Part shown: piece after piece, positions 23,941 to 33,325 of the stretch
Position numbering within the stretch: the first letter of the stretch is position 1
Layout of the letters: each line of letters opens with the position of its first letter
From: Natrinema sp. SYSU A 869
Lineage (GTDB): Archaea > Halobacteriota > Halobacteria > Halobacteriales > Natrialbaceae
NCBI RefSeq assembly: GCF_019879105.1
Contig: NZ_CP082248.1
Span: forward strand, 496,001-560,000
Direction of reading: 5' to 3'
Length of the DNA stretch: 64,000 nt
Program-made: the position numbers and the translations under genes
Notes under the pieces: generated by a model
Told to the model about the DNA's origin: nothing
Databases searched by the model: none
Seen by the model: the letters and a program-made list of their open reading frames with translations, nothing else

Positions 23941-26378
23941 CACCCCGTGTACAAAGTGTATTCTCAGGTTTTGAAGAAGCAGGCCCCGTGTGCGATATGA
24001 ATTAGACCAGGAATCACCCCGTGTGCAAAGTGAAATCGGAGAGAGAACACCTCCGTCACAAACCCGTCAGAGAATAGAGCATATTTTACAGTAAATTAAA
24101 TATTGGAATATGACTAGTTAGAAGGTGGGGGTCCGTGTGAGAGATGAATATCATGTATTGGTGACATATTCCCTAGTAAAATAACCTATTGACATGTTTG
24201 GGCCATACCCCGTGTGCGATATGAAATCGGGAGAATGTCAAACTACCTGTCTGCTATTTTCCTTCGAAGAAATCCTCAATCTGAGCGTTAACAACGGACT
24301 TGACCAAGTCCTCGTCGTGTTCGACTTCCTCGAGTCGGATATCTGACTGTAGTGTTTCAGCAACTACTTCGGGATCATCAACGAACGTGTATTCCTTATG
24401 AACTCCGCTACCGTAGCCCCGTCCTCGTTTATCTGACGTGACAAAATTATAGGTCTCCGCTTCGCTCATGTATCGAAGATAGGAATCGCGCGATTTTTCG
24501 TCAGTATCCAGGATATCAGTGATATACTGATAAACTCGGTACGCAACAGTGCTCGGAACAGCATTCAGGTTCCGCTGAGAGTGGATAGGGACAACGGCAG
24601 TCGCATAGAGTGAGAGTTTCTTCTGTGTCGAAAGCCCTTGCATCTGTGTTAAGGTACGGTCGCGCTCGGCCTCTTTCTGAGCACCACGGACGTGCTCTTC
24701 GCGCACCATATCTTCTCCTTGCCGATCCGCAATCTCGCCTGCTTTCCGGAAAAGGTCAATCGCTTTCCGTGCGTCACCGTGGTCCTGCGCAGCGTACGCC
24801 GAGCTGAGAGGAATGATACCATCCTCAAGGACATCCTCCTGGTAAGCATCGCGACGACGTCCCAGAATCGACTGAAGTTGATTCGCATCGTAGTCCGGGA
24901 ATACGACATCCTGCGGATTGAATGAACTCTCTGCTCGTCCATCGAGGTTCTCCATGAACCGTGGATCATTTGTGAGAGCTGCGACTGAAACGTGTCCTTC
25001 GATTCGTCCTAGCTGAGATGCACGAGAGAGTTGATAGAGTAACTTCGAGTATGCTGGCTCATCATTTGGTTCGCGTTGCCGGCCGACAAGGAGATCAACC
25101 TCGTCAAGAATGATAATGACAGAGTCGAAATAATCGCTCAAAATTTCGTAGAACCGATTCAGTTTCTGGTCAGTTGAGACACCGCTCTCAGGAACCCCAG
25201 GATCGACGCCGACTTCGATTGCTGCACTTTCAACGAGTCGATAGACAGCACGATCGTGGGATTTGATCGTCTGACAGTTGACTCTAATTACGCCGAATCG
25301 ATCTTCTTGAGCGTTTGCTAGCTCTAGAACCTGCTGACAGACAGCATTGATGATGAGTGATTTTCCGGTCCCAGATGGGCCGTAGAGAAGCATGTTCGGA
25401 GGGCGATTACCTTGGAGGGCAGGTCGGAGGTATGTGATAATATCGTCCAGTTGCTGATCGCGACCAACGATTCTGTCTTCGTCAATGACGGCATCTGGGT
25501 CGAGGAGTCCTTTGTCTTTGAAAACAGAATTCTGGACCCCCTCTTGAAGACGGCCTTTAATGGATTGTGAGAGAGACTGTTGTTCGTCGCCGTCAGCCAT
25601 GTTATCGGGATACAGTCCATTCCATAAATAGATGTGGGTACCGTGTGCGATGTTAAATACTCCGAATTCACCAGATATAGGCGCAGTATAGGGGGAGTCA
25701 TTTCAAAGACATCTAACCGCGGGCGAAATCAAACAGAAGAGGCACCCCGTGTGCGATATGAAATAGTGCAGATCACCATTAGAAGATAGGAGTAGAGCCT
25801 CACCCCATGTGCGAAATGAAATAGCGGCCGGAAGAATGCCACCTTTCTATACCCAAAGACATAGGTTTCCCATCCAGAGTTGGCCAGCGGGTTAATCCTG
25901 AAGGGGAGAATTCAGGGCTTTTAGCAGTCATACAGGAGATCGCTAAGAGATCCGCCCCTGAAAGTCAAGTAGCATACCCAGATCAAGAAACAAGGATCGT
26001 TTGACCCCCACACCCCGTGTGCGATATGAATTTGCGAAAGGCACAGGCAACCTTCTTGAGAGGAATTGTATAGAAAACTGTTAGAGAGATGCCAGCGACG
26101 GAGTTCTGAACGTAAACAGCGATTAGATAGAGGATCTAAATGAGGCAACTCTACTAAGATCTGCTGAAATATCTATCTCATTTCAGCGGTCTCTAACTCT
26201 AGTGCGGCTTTGGTTTCCGGAGAAACAATATAAATCTTCCCATTGAAATAGACTTTCCCTTGTTCTTCCAGTACAGCACCTCTCTTTCGGAGTAATCGGC
26301 ATATAGGGTGTAAGATCCATTAAATCGATAATCAACCCTCCCACCTTTTCGTTGATTTCATATCGCACACGGGGTGTG
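23941..26378. repeat. Replication origin iterons around orc1/cdc6
   Basis: The sequence CCCCGTGTGCGATATGAAA or close variants occurs at 23941, 23983, 24014, 24127 (weak), 24205, 25638 (weak), 25742, 25800 and 26010 on the plus strand and at 26355-26378 on the minus strand. The copies flank the Orc1/Cdc6 gene on both sides. This is the expected arrangement of origin recognition boxes and an origin in haloarchaea. The interval 25.6-26.5 kb is otherwise AT-rich and gene-free, a likely unwinding region. Confidence 0.85.
24254..25600 (-). CDS. orc1: Orc1/Cdc6 replication initiator
   Basis: A 448-residue AAA+ initiator. Walker A is LLYGPSGTGKSL (residues about 71-82), Walker B IIILDEVDLL (about 162-171); sensor-type segments follow (VAALTNDPRFMENLDGRAES). 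The C-terminal winged helix spans roughly residues 320-430 (STVAYRVYQYITDILDTDEK, GRGYGSGVHKEYTFVDDPEV). Length is slightly above the 400-residue average for the family. It would bind the iterons on both sides of its own gene and load the MCM helicase. A weak iteron lies just upstream of its start, suggesting autoregulation. Confidence 0.95.
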   Translation of the reverse strand: MADGDEQQSLSQSIKGRLQEGVQNSVFKDKGLLDPDAVIDEDRIVGRDQQLDDIITYLRPALQGNRPPNMLLYGPSGTGKSLIINAVCQQVLELANAQEDRFGVIRVNCQTIKSHDRAVYRLVESAAIEVGVDPGVPESGVSTDQKLNRFYEILSDYFDSVIIILDEVDLLVGRQREPNDEPAYSKLLYQLSRASQLGRIEGHVSVAALTNDPRFMENLDGRAESSFNPQDVVFPDYDANQLQSILGRRRDAYQEDVLEDGIIPLSSAYAAQDHGDARKAIDLFRKAGEIADRQGEDMVREEHVRGAQKEAERDRTLTQMQGLSTQKKLSLYATAVVPIHSQRNLNAVPSTVAYRVYQYITDILDTDEKSRDSYLRYMSEAETYNFVTSDKRGRGYGSGVHKEYTFVDDPEVVAETLQSDIRLEEVEHDEDLVKSVVNAQIEDFFEGK

Positions 26379-26538
26379 GGGGTTCACCTTCGCGGTGCGA
26401 TCTATGCAAGAAGGAGATCTTGTAGGGTGAATCGTCTTAGGGTCAAGCCCCGAGAATTCTCCTATACTGCTTGCCAAAAGCACTCTCCACAGAGGAAGCC
26501 TTGCTCTTCAGCGTGAGGAAGAATGCGTATACTGGATT

Positions 26539-26858
26539 TCTGTAACAGATGTCTGTAATAGACCTCTATAACGGTCTTCTGGGCAGATCTGCAGAATTGA
26601 GGTTCTATGAGATAGAGATACAGTCTCTGTTACAGACATCTGTTACAGAGGTCTGTACGTATGGCTGTCTTGAATCACTGGACCAGACATACAGAATTCA
26701 TCTATTATAGTCGTTCGTTGGGATGGCTCTGGAAGAAGAAAATCGCACGACAGTGGTGGTGTAGGAATCTGTTGTAGATATCTGTTATAGAAGTCTGTAT
26801 CGGATACCTGTAACAGATCTCTGTTACAGATATATGTAATAGATACATGTCCCGATTG
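26539..26858. repeat. 13-bp iterons in three clusters, candidate centromere
   Basis: A 13-bp unit based on the palindrome TCTGTTACAGA plus two bases repeats head-to-tail: three units from 26539, three from 26626 and seven from 26768 (starts at 26768, 26781, 26794, 26807, 26820, 26833, 26846). The arrays end about 40 bases before parA. Position and periodicity fit a parS/parC-type site for the partition proteins and an operator for the parA promoter. Confidence 0.75.
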
Positions 26859-26899
26859 TCTGGAACAGATTTATGTGCTAAGTGCCTGTATGTCTCTCT

Positions 26900-27895
26900 A
26901 TGATAACTGTCGTCGTGTACTCAGAATCGGGTGGCACCTTCAAAACCACTACAACCGCAAATCTCGCTGTCAGCTTAGAACGGATGGGGCTGGACGTCTG
27001 CGTGATTGATCTCGACCCCCAGGAGGGGAACCTGACGAGCCAATTCGATGTGGGGGAACACCGAAGTGATCCAGAAGCCGACAATCTGGTCAAACATATC
27101 CTTGAAATGCCTGATGGCGAGTTCGCCGATCTCATTGAAACGTCGGATGAAGGCGTCGACGTGATCCCGAGTCACGATATGCTCGGTGATTTCACCTCGA
27201 ATCTCGAGCAAAAGATCGCCTACGAAACGGGTATGAAAAACATGAGCAAAGAGGAGTTCCCGCGGTATGAACTCCTCTACGATCTGCTGTGGAACGAACA
27301 GCAACTCAATGAAGAATACGACGCCGTCCTCATCGACCCGAACGCTCGAGCGGAAGACCTGTTGTATAACTCTATCTATGCCATGCGAACGCTGGTAGCG
27401 CCGGTGAAACCAGCCGGAAAAGGAAACCTGAGCCTCGAGGGGCTCGACGAATTGGTCGGAAATATGGAGGCTCGGTTAGATATCGAGGTCGGTCTTTCAT
27501 GTGTTGTCCCATCCGGTGTTGGCCAGACGAACGCACACCAACAGTACTCCAAACAGTTCAAGAATACTGATGAGTTCGCAACACCGGTCGCGATCCCTGA
27601 TCGGGAGAGCTTGATGGATACGATGTGGGAAGCACGGGGTTCCGCGTACAAGGTGATCGAGGAACGCTGGAAGACGTTCGAAGAAGACGGCGAAATGGTT
27701 AGCGAGCCCGGACAGCGTCGGATTCGGGACCGCGAACTCGAAACCGCATCTGATATCTATGAACTGGCCGCGTTCATAGCGACTGAGACCTTTGGTGTCG
27801 AAATCGACTCAGAACTGACACTCGATATCGCCGACTACGGTGAGCGATCCTTCGATGTTAGTGATGATACTGAAACGGAGGTGACTGCGCGATGA
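26900..27895 (+). CDS. parA: ParA/Soj partition ATPase
   Basis: A 331-residue ParA-type P-loop ATPase. The deviant Walker A is SESGGTFKTTTTANLA (from residue 8), Walker A' follows in VCVIDLDPQEGNLTSQ, and the Walker B-like strand is YDAVLIDPNAR. The start is placed at MITVVVYSES because upstream codons fall in the repeat tail. It overlaps the next gene by ATGA. With the iterons and the small acidic partner it forms a plasmid partition cassette that moves replicon copies over the nucleoid. Confidence 0.9.
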   Translation: MITVVVYSESGGTFKTTTTANLAVSLERMGLDVCVIDLDPQEGNLTSQFDVGEHRSDPEADNLVKHILEMPDGEFADLIETSDEGVDVIPSHDMLGDFTSNLEQKIAYETGMKNMSKEEFPRYELLYDLLWNEQQLNEEYDAVLIDPNARAEDLLYNSIYAMRTLVAPVKPAGKGNLSLEGLDELVGNMEARLDIEVGLSCVVPSGVGQTNAHQQYSKQFKNTDEFATPVAIPDRESLMDTMWEARGSAYKVIEERWKTFEEDGEMVSEPGQRRIRDRELETASDIYELAAFIATETFGVEIDSELTLDIADYGERSFDVSDDTETEVTAR

Positions 27896-28311
27896 AGGAC
27901 GGTGCTGGTGACCTCGATTTCGGCCAAAGTGATGATACCGAGGAAACCACTGATTCTGGATCACCAGATGACTCCTCGAGTAATGACGGTCAGCAGAATC
28001 AAGACCAGCCGCACTCGTCGGAGACTTCGGCGAACCAGACCGCTGAACAGTCTACGTCACAGTCGGTATCGACGAATGAACCGGAATCAGAGGACCACAA
28101 GTACCCGTACTTCGTTCGCCGGAGTAAAGTTCTTGACGAGCGGGACGAGCGGATTGAGGCCCATCTCCGGAAGGAAGTCACTGACCAAGAGTCGGACTTT
28201 CGGAGTGCGCTCGCTGATGAGCTGGAGACGAACAACGACATTCCGAAATCGGATGCACGGGAATTTGCACTAAAGTACGCTTCGAAAATCCAGAAGGTGT
28301 TGCTGAGTTGA
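27892..28311 (+). CDS. Small acidic partner of ParA, probable centromere-binding protein
   Basis: A 139-residue protein with a long disordered, Ser/Thr/Asp/Glu-rich N-terminus (about residues 1-68) and a folded C-terminal region (YPYFVRRSKVLDERDERIEA HLRKEV ... DAREFALKYASKIQKVL). Translationally coupled to parA through ATGA. Position corresponds to ParB or adaptor proteins in other partition systems, but no ParB motif is visible. Binding of the 13-bp iterons is inferred. Confidence 0.65.
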   Translation: MKDGAGDLDFGQSDDTEETTDSGSPDDSSSNDGQQNQDQPHSSETSANQTAEQSTSQSVSTNEPESEDHKYPYFVRRSKVLDERDERIEAHLRKEVTDQESDFRSALADELETNNDIPKSDAREFALKYASKIQKVLLS

Positions 28312-28542
28312 TGCGCGACGAAGGATTCGGCGAACTCGACTAGAGATCCGCTTGCTCCAGTAGAAGGGGAGCCAAATGTTCTGAGTGCTCCTGGGTTCTT
28401 TGAGACACTACCGTCTTCTTGCTTTGCGGCCGATACGAGAGTCACCATCTCAAAGTCCGCCTCGAAAGGTGAATCCCGTGAACATTTTCGTAGCTTTCGC
28501 ACCTAACACTCTTGACAGCGGAGGGCAGATCTTCATCCAACG

Positions 28543-28914
28543 ATGTCCATCGATCGAGAAACCTTCGAGAACACGAGCGAGGAAGAGCTCGAAGATCTTC
28601 CGGTCCCGGATCAGGTACTCAGTTTTCTCGTCACCAAAGATGATCGCGCGTTCAAGGCGTGCGAAATTGCATCCCAGATTGGCCTCGATGAGGGAGCGGT
28701 CAGTACCGGACTTTCGCGGTTGAAGAACCGTGGCCTAGTCGAACACAAGGCAACGTACTGGGCGGTAACCGACGATGTCGATCGACTTGAAGGGTACAGT
28801 GGCTACGAGCGGGCGACTGCCTTGTACAACGAGCAGTTCGGTGAGGAGGACAAGGAGGCCTGGCGCGAACACTCTCCCAGCGAGTCATATCCGAGCGTGG
28901 AGAACGAACAGTGA
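28543..28914 (+). CDS. MarR-like HTH protein, orphan antitoxin of a PemK/MazF pair
   Basis: A 123-residue protein with a winged [43 protein letters not shown], and a conserved tail [20 protein letters not shown]. This family normally sits directly before a PemK/MazF toxin gene. Here the toxin start (GTG overlapping this stop) leads only to a short remnant. The regulator itself is intact. Confidence 0.7.
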   Translation: MSIDRETFENTSEEELEDLPVPDQVLSFLVTKDDRAFKACEIASQIGLDEGAVSTGLSRLKNRGLVEHKATYWAVTDDVDRLEGYSGYERATALYNEQFGEEDKEAWREHSPSESYPSVENEQ

Positions 28915-28959
28915 CCAACGAGGAGGATTCTCCGAGGCAGTGTGAACGAGAACGTTGAC
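28912..28959 (+). pseudogene. PemK/MazF toxin remnant
   Basis: GTG overlaps the stop of the upstream gene and reads [15 protein letters not shown] then stops. The acidic N-terminus is like that of the usual partner toxin, but the RGDVV core is missing. Confidence 0.4.
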
Positions 28960-29056
28960 TCTTTTCTCGGTTCAGAGTCAACCCAGATTCGACCACCGTA
29001 GCGCTCAACGATCCGTTGACAAAGCGCTAGGCCGATCCCAGTGGTCGCATGTATTC
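28955..29056 (-). pseudogene. Histidine kinase C-terminal fragment
   Basis: The minus strand reads [25 protein letters not shown], the G2 box and following helix/strand of a GHKL-ATPase histidine kinase. Only about 33 codons remain between the toxin remnant and the hydrolase remnant. Confidence 0.75.
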
Positions 29057-29103
29057 CCTGTCTCGGTCGCCGTGACTACCGCGAATCCTGTTTCCGTCTG
29101 TTA

Positions 29104-29930
29104 TCGACTCGTTGTCTCCCGAGCGAAGGTTCGGATTGCTGCAGCGACGCGGTCGGGAGCCGAATCGATGGCCACGTGCCCGACGCCGTCAAGTTCCACG
29201 AGTTGACTCTCGGGCAGGGTTTTGTCAAGGGTGAACGCGGCATCCCGCAGGTGTTCGGGACCGTGTTCGCCCGTTAGGAGAGCGTCGGAACACCGACGGT
29301 GTGGCCCTCGGCGAGTTCGTACTCCTCGACGGCGTAATTCTCCCGGATTACCGTTTCGAGAAGATCGAAGTTCACCTCGCTGGGCCAGAACGGCAGTTGC
29401 TCAGGCTCCGAGACACCGGCACCTTCCTGATAGAACAGCTTCATCGCTTCCTCCCGTCGACCGTCGTCAAGGTGGTCCTGCATTCGATCGGCCAGGTCGT
29501 CGTCACGGTGCTCGTCGACGAGTATCGCTGGTTCGTAGAGGACGAGTCGATCGACGGCAATCCGCTCGGCGGCCGCGAGCGCGACCAGACCGCCGTACGA
29601 GTGTCCAAACACCGTCATCTCGCCGTCGACGGCGTCGACGAGCGCACGGACGTCGCCGATCTCGTGCTTGAGGAGATATTCGTCGGCGTCGCCGCTCTCT
29701 CCCCGGCCCCGCCGGTCAGGAACGGTCGGCGTCGCCGCTCTCTCCCCGGCCCCGCCGGTCAGGAACGATAAGTGTGAAGTCGTCGGTGAGGTGCGGGCGG
29801 AGGGTATCCCAAGTCCGGCGGGTCCCCGATCCCCCGTGGAGGAGTATCAGCGGCGGACCCGATCCCTCTTGTTCGTAGGCAATCTCTGTTCCGTCTGTAG
29901 CGGTGACTGTTTGCGTGGGCTACGGCGCTG
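29104..29930 (-). pseudogene. Alpha/beta-hydrolase, degraded with a 43-bp tandem duplication
   Basis: The minus strand begins VTATDGTEIAYEQEGSGPPL and LILLHGGSGTRRTWDTLRPH (HGG oxyanion motif) and DRRGRGESGDAD. A 43-bp segment is duplicated in tandem (29682-29724 and 29725-29767), which shifts the frame. It resumes with MTVFGHSYGGLVALAAAERI (nucleophile elbow GHSYGG) to VPTLS, where another frame break occurs, and ends LDGVGHVAIDSAPDRVAAAI with the catalytic His. No start codon survives; the upstream end is close to the IS630 copy. Confidence 0.8.
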
Positions 29931-30011
29931 AAACGTGGTATCCACTAAATAGTTCCGAACGCCCGTTTGCTCGCAACGGCGGTGACCTCGCCAGGCACAT
30001 GGAAACTGGCA

Positions 30012-31071
30012 CTATAGTAACCGTTAGAACTTTCCGCCCAGGGAATGTTGCGTATACTAATGGACCATCTCGACGAAATCTCCGTCGAAGAACTCCAAGA
30101 TGCTCTCGACAACGTCGAGGGAAACAAGCCGACACAGCGGTTATTAGCAGCAATTGCGTACAAAAACGGTGTGACGCAGACCGAACTAGCAGAGTGGCAC
30201 GACACTGGCCGACGAACAATCTACAGTTGGCTCAAGCGACTCGACACCGACAAGTCGCTTGAGCAGGCCGTTACTGATGCTCACTGATCTGGGAGAAAAC
30301 GAAAGCTCTCGGAAAAAGAGCAACAAGAATTCGAAGAAACTATCCACGAACCACCAGAGAACATTGGAGTTGACGCGCCGGCGTGGACACCGGCGCTCGT
30401 CCAGCAGTATCTTGACGGGACCTACGATGTTGAATACTCAATCCCGAGCTGTCGGCGGTTGCTCAAAGAAGCGGGATTGAGCTACCAAAAACCACGCCGC
30501 ACAGCCGCCGAATCAGAGGCTGACGAGCAAGAAACGTTCCGCAAGGAACTCAAAAAAGCGGCGGGAGATGGACGCCACAGTAGTCTGTCTCGATCAAACC
30601 AAGAAATCCGTGCAAGTCGAGCCGCGTGCCGCGCGGAAACCACGCGGCACGCGGCCAGCAGTTGAACTCTCTGGACAACGCGATTGAACATGTTTACTCG
30701 GCGCAATCACCGAAGACGGTGATCGCTTTTTCGCTCGATTCGAAGAGTACGTGACCGCCGAACACGCGAAACATTTCATCCTCGCGTTATGCAAAGAGTT
30801 CGAAGATGATTTGATCGTTGTGTTAGATGGAGCGCCGTACTTTCAGGCGTCGGCCGTCACGGACCTAGCGGCCCGTGACGACCTCGCCTTCGTCACGTTA
30901 CCGGCGTACTCTCCTGAATTCAATCCAGTCGAAGAGTGCTGGCGACAGCTATAAACGGCTCTCAGCAATCGGTTTTTCGACTCACTTGGCGAGTTAACAA
31001 CGGCGATCGATACCGTACTTGATCAGCTCTCTGTACCAAAAGTGAGCAATTATTTCCAACTCCTACTATAG
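30012..31071 (+). mobile_element. IS630-family element, copy 1 (degenerate)
   Basis: Left end CTATAGTAACCGTTAGAAC and right end CTATAGTAGGAGTTGGAA (read inward on the minus strand) form imperfect inverted repeats; IS630 elements target TA. The element is about 1.06 kb, like copies 3 and 4. Its transposase is broken by three nonsense codons as well as the A-tract frame break shared by all copies. Confidence 0.9.
30060..31068 (+). pseudogene. IS630 transposase, copy 1
   Basis: MDHLDEISVEELQDALDNVE opens the HTH region; CGA to TGA at 30285-30287 interrupts it. The frame goes on to LKEAGLSYQKPRRTAAESEA, breaks at a run of six A (about 30552-30557), and resumes in the DDE half (MDATVVCLDQTKK ... 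VVLDGAPYFQASAVTDLAAR ... LPAYSPEFNPVEECWRQL), with two more stops (about 30686 and 30952). The palindrome at 30621-30655 has its 9-base loop inverted relative to copies 3 and 4, changing WFP to RKP. Confidence 0.85.
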
Positions 31072-31169
31072 TAACGACTTCGACGCTGGACTTTCTGTCA
31101 CGTATTGGGCACAATTTCGGAAGATGATTTTGATGCGTGCCTTTCTTCCGCGTCATATTGGATTGGCTT

Positions 31170-31835
31170 GTTGTGCGGGTCGTGTTTAGTTTGTAGCATT
31201 CTGCCAGACAGCGAAGGCTTGGAGCCACGATTCTGCGGTTGATGGTCTGACGTGACTAAAGAAGTTTCAGAACGAAGAGGTACGTCGTTTTTATCTCTCT
31301 AAAGATACGTTCGACAGTGTTTCGGTTTCCATGTTTTTCGTATCGAAACCGGAGCCCACGTCGGCGGAGTGCTGTCTGGAGATGCTGTGCTCCATCGACG
31401 AGAAACACAGCATTTTCGATGTCATGTTTTTCGGTAAGTTCTCGTAAAAAAGTTCGGTCAATGCGGTTGTAGTCGTTGTAAACAGCCGTATATGGCGAAT
31501 TCTGTTCGTTTCAGGATCGACTGCAGCGTACAGCCAATACTGGCGATTATCGATCCGAATCACAGTTTCGTCGATTGCAACGTGATTCGGATTCGTGCCA
31601 GTTGCTGGCTGTAGATCGGCTTTCTGTACCCAATCATGAACAGCCTTACGTGATCGCTCGACACCGAACTTCTCGAGTTCTCGAACGGTATTTGAAAGCG
31701 ATAATCCGACAAGGTGGAGTCGAATACCGAGCTCCATCAGCTGACGCGGTGTCCGTTCTCACTCCACAAAGCTCAAATCGATCCAGTCGCTACAACCGTT
31801 GAGGCGGTCGGTTTTTGCCATAGACCAGCACAAAA
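31170..31835 (-). mobile_element. IS6-family element relic with degraded transposase
   Basis: The minus strand starts MAKTDRLNGCSDWIDLSFVE, has an in-frame TGA, then RTPRQLMELGIRLHLVGLSL and the HTH and DDE segments (VERSRKAVHDWVQKADLQPA, HVAIDETVIRIDNRQYWLYA AVDPETN). A frameshift after TALTELF leads to a scrambled middle, and the C-terminus FFSHVRPSTAESWLQAFAVW is found in another frame up to 31186. Ends TTGTGCGGGTCGTG (31169...) and, inverted, TTGTGCTGGTCTATG (to about 31835) look like terminal repeats. Confidence 0.75.
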
Positions 31836-31922
31836 TCGTCCCGCCTCACTTTTCACGCTTAACTAAACACAGCCCCGCAGATAGTGCTGAGTTTTATGTG
31901 TTGTCCTTGCTTTGTAGACCAT

Positions 31923-32366
31923 ATGGGGACAGTACTTGTCGTCCAGACGGGTGACAAACCGGATCAGAAACTGTTGAGTGCGGCAAAGAAGCACGCTATT
32001 GGCACGGAGACAGAGATCCTGTTCTGTAGAATTATCGACGAGAAACAGTTCCAGAATAATCTCCAGCGCCGAGTGAAGTCAGACAGAGCGGTCGAAAGCG
32101 TTGACGATATGGAAGAGATTGCAACGACTGATGCAGAGGCGATCACAAAAGAGGCGTTTGGTAGCGATGTGCCATACACGGTAGTAGGAATTGTCGGAAC
32201 GATTCCAGACGATCTCATCCAACTCGCTGATGAACGTGACTGTGACCACATCTTCGTCAGCGGCAAGAGCCGGTCTCCGGCCGGAAAGGCCGTATTCGGC
32301 GATGTCGCCCAATCCATAATCCTCCACTTTGATGGCCCAGTCACCGTGACGACGATGTCATCATAA
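31923..32366 (+). CDS. Universal stress protein, UspA family
   Basis: A 147-residue protein: MGTVLVVQTGDKPDQKLLSA is the first strand and loop, and HIFVSGKSRSPAGKAVFGDV AQSIILHFDGPVTV contains the ATP-binding G-x2-G-x9-G-S/T-like segment near the C-terminus. The internal ATG at 31923 is chosen because upstream codons (CCPCF...) do not belong to the fold. UspA genes frequently sit next to TRAP and other transporters in archaea; a decayed second copy lies at about 40.8 kb, on the far side of the TRAP cluster. Confidence 0.85.
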   Translation: MGTVLVVQTGDKPDQKLLSAAKKHAIGTETEILFCRIIDEKQFQNNLQRRVKSDRAVESVDDMEEIATTDAEAITKEAFGSDVPYTVVGIVGTIPDDLIQLADERDCDHIFVSGKSRSPAGKAVFGDVAQSIILHFDGPVTVTTMSS

Positions 32367-33325
32367 TGCGTAGCTAAGCGACAATAGACGTGAGACTATC
32401 TGCTGTAGATTCCATCATATTTTATGTACAATTTTCCCATCCAGATCTACCGATAGTCACTCGGACCCGACCATCGGTGATATCGCACTTCCACTTCGTA
32501 CTTACGAGCTCACAATATTGGATCTGTCGAGAATCGGTCTACCGATATAGCGGAGAGTATCTCTTTCTCTCTCCGCTCTTGTCTCTTCTTACCTGAATCG
32601 CAGACGGAGCCACCAATTTCGTTGAGACGGGAGTGATGCTGGTAGTTCCAATGGTCTCCTCTGAGAGAGGAGAAAACACCCCAAATCCTCTTGTAGAGGA
32701 TAGAGTTACAATGTCGGACAAAATCTATTATCCGTTACTACCTTTACAAACATAGGTTTGTGCAAGTACGAGAGATCACTCGAGGCGGTGTAGACTGTCG
32801 GCATTTGATTTACTATCATACGTCTGTAAACTGATCAGATGACGACACCGAGGATGCAATATTCACTTCCTCCAGCAGAGAAGAACAAGGACGCATCCGA
32901 CTTCCGCCCCTACATATCCATATTTACATACATGATAGTAAATAAATTGGGGCGAAATCGAGAGAATTGGTATCTGGATCTCACGGACATCTTTGTCCGC
33001 TGTTGGCTGAAGGTTGAATATACCGCATTGGGAAAGAATATTTTTGGCATCACTCGATGAGCTATTTGGAGGGATCCTCTGTCAGAGAATCCCGAAACAG
33101 GATCAAGATCGGCCGTGGTGGATTGAACACTTCGTCATCAGATATCCGTTCACTACCCAGATAACGGGAGTGGTAATTCAGTATCGCTCGACCTCAACGA
33201 GATGAATTCGCCGTCCGTTCAATCAAGATAGTAGATCACACGTTGCAAATTCGCGTCTCATTTTGATCGTTCAGGATCCTCTATTGAAGGAAATGCTTAT
33301 GCAGACTGACGCAGAACCAGTGGGC
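32367..33325. other. AT-rich interval without a clear gene
   Basis: Nearly 1 kb with no convincing ORF. AT-richer than coding regions. It contains the hairpin pair listed separately and short ORFs with non-halophile composition (for example 32839-33060), which I regard as chance. Confidence 0.45.
32657..32703. repeat. Two adjacent hairpins
   Basis: CTCCTCT-GA-GAGAGGAG-like inverted repeat at about 32658-32674 and ATCCTCT-TGT-AGAGGAT at about 32687-32703. Two short perfect stems close together, followed by a 14-codon ORF (MSDKIYYPLLPLQT). They could mark a transcript end or a small RNA. Confidence 0.5.

Noticed and set aside
23941-26378. CRISPR-like direct repeats
   Set aside because: Spacing is irregular, one copy is inverted and the copies flank orc1; these are origin boxes.
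26539-26858. CRISPR-like array
   Set aside because: Units are only 13 bp, directly adjacent, and there are no unique spacers of constant length and no cas genes; the arrangement is that of iterons.
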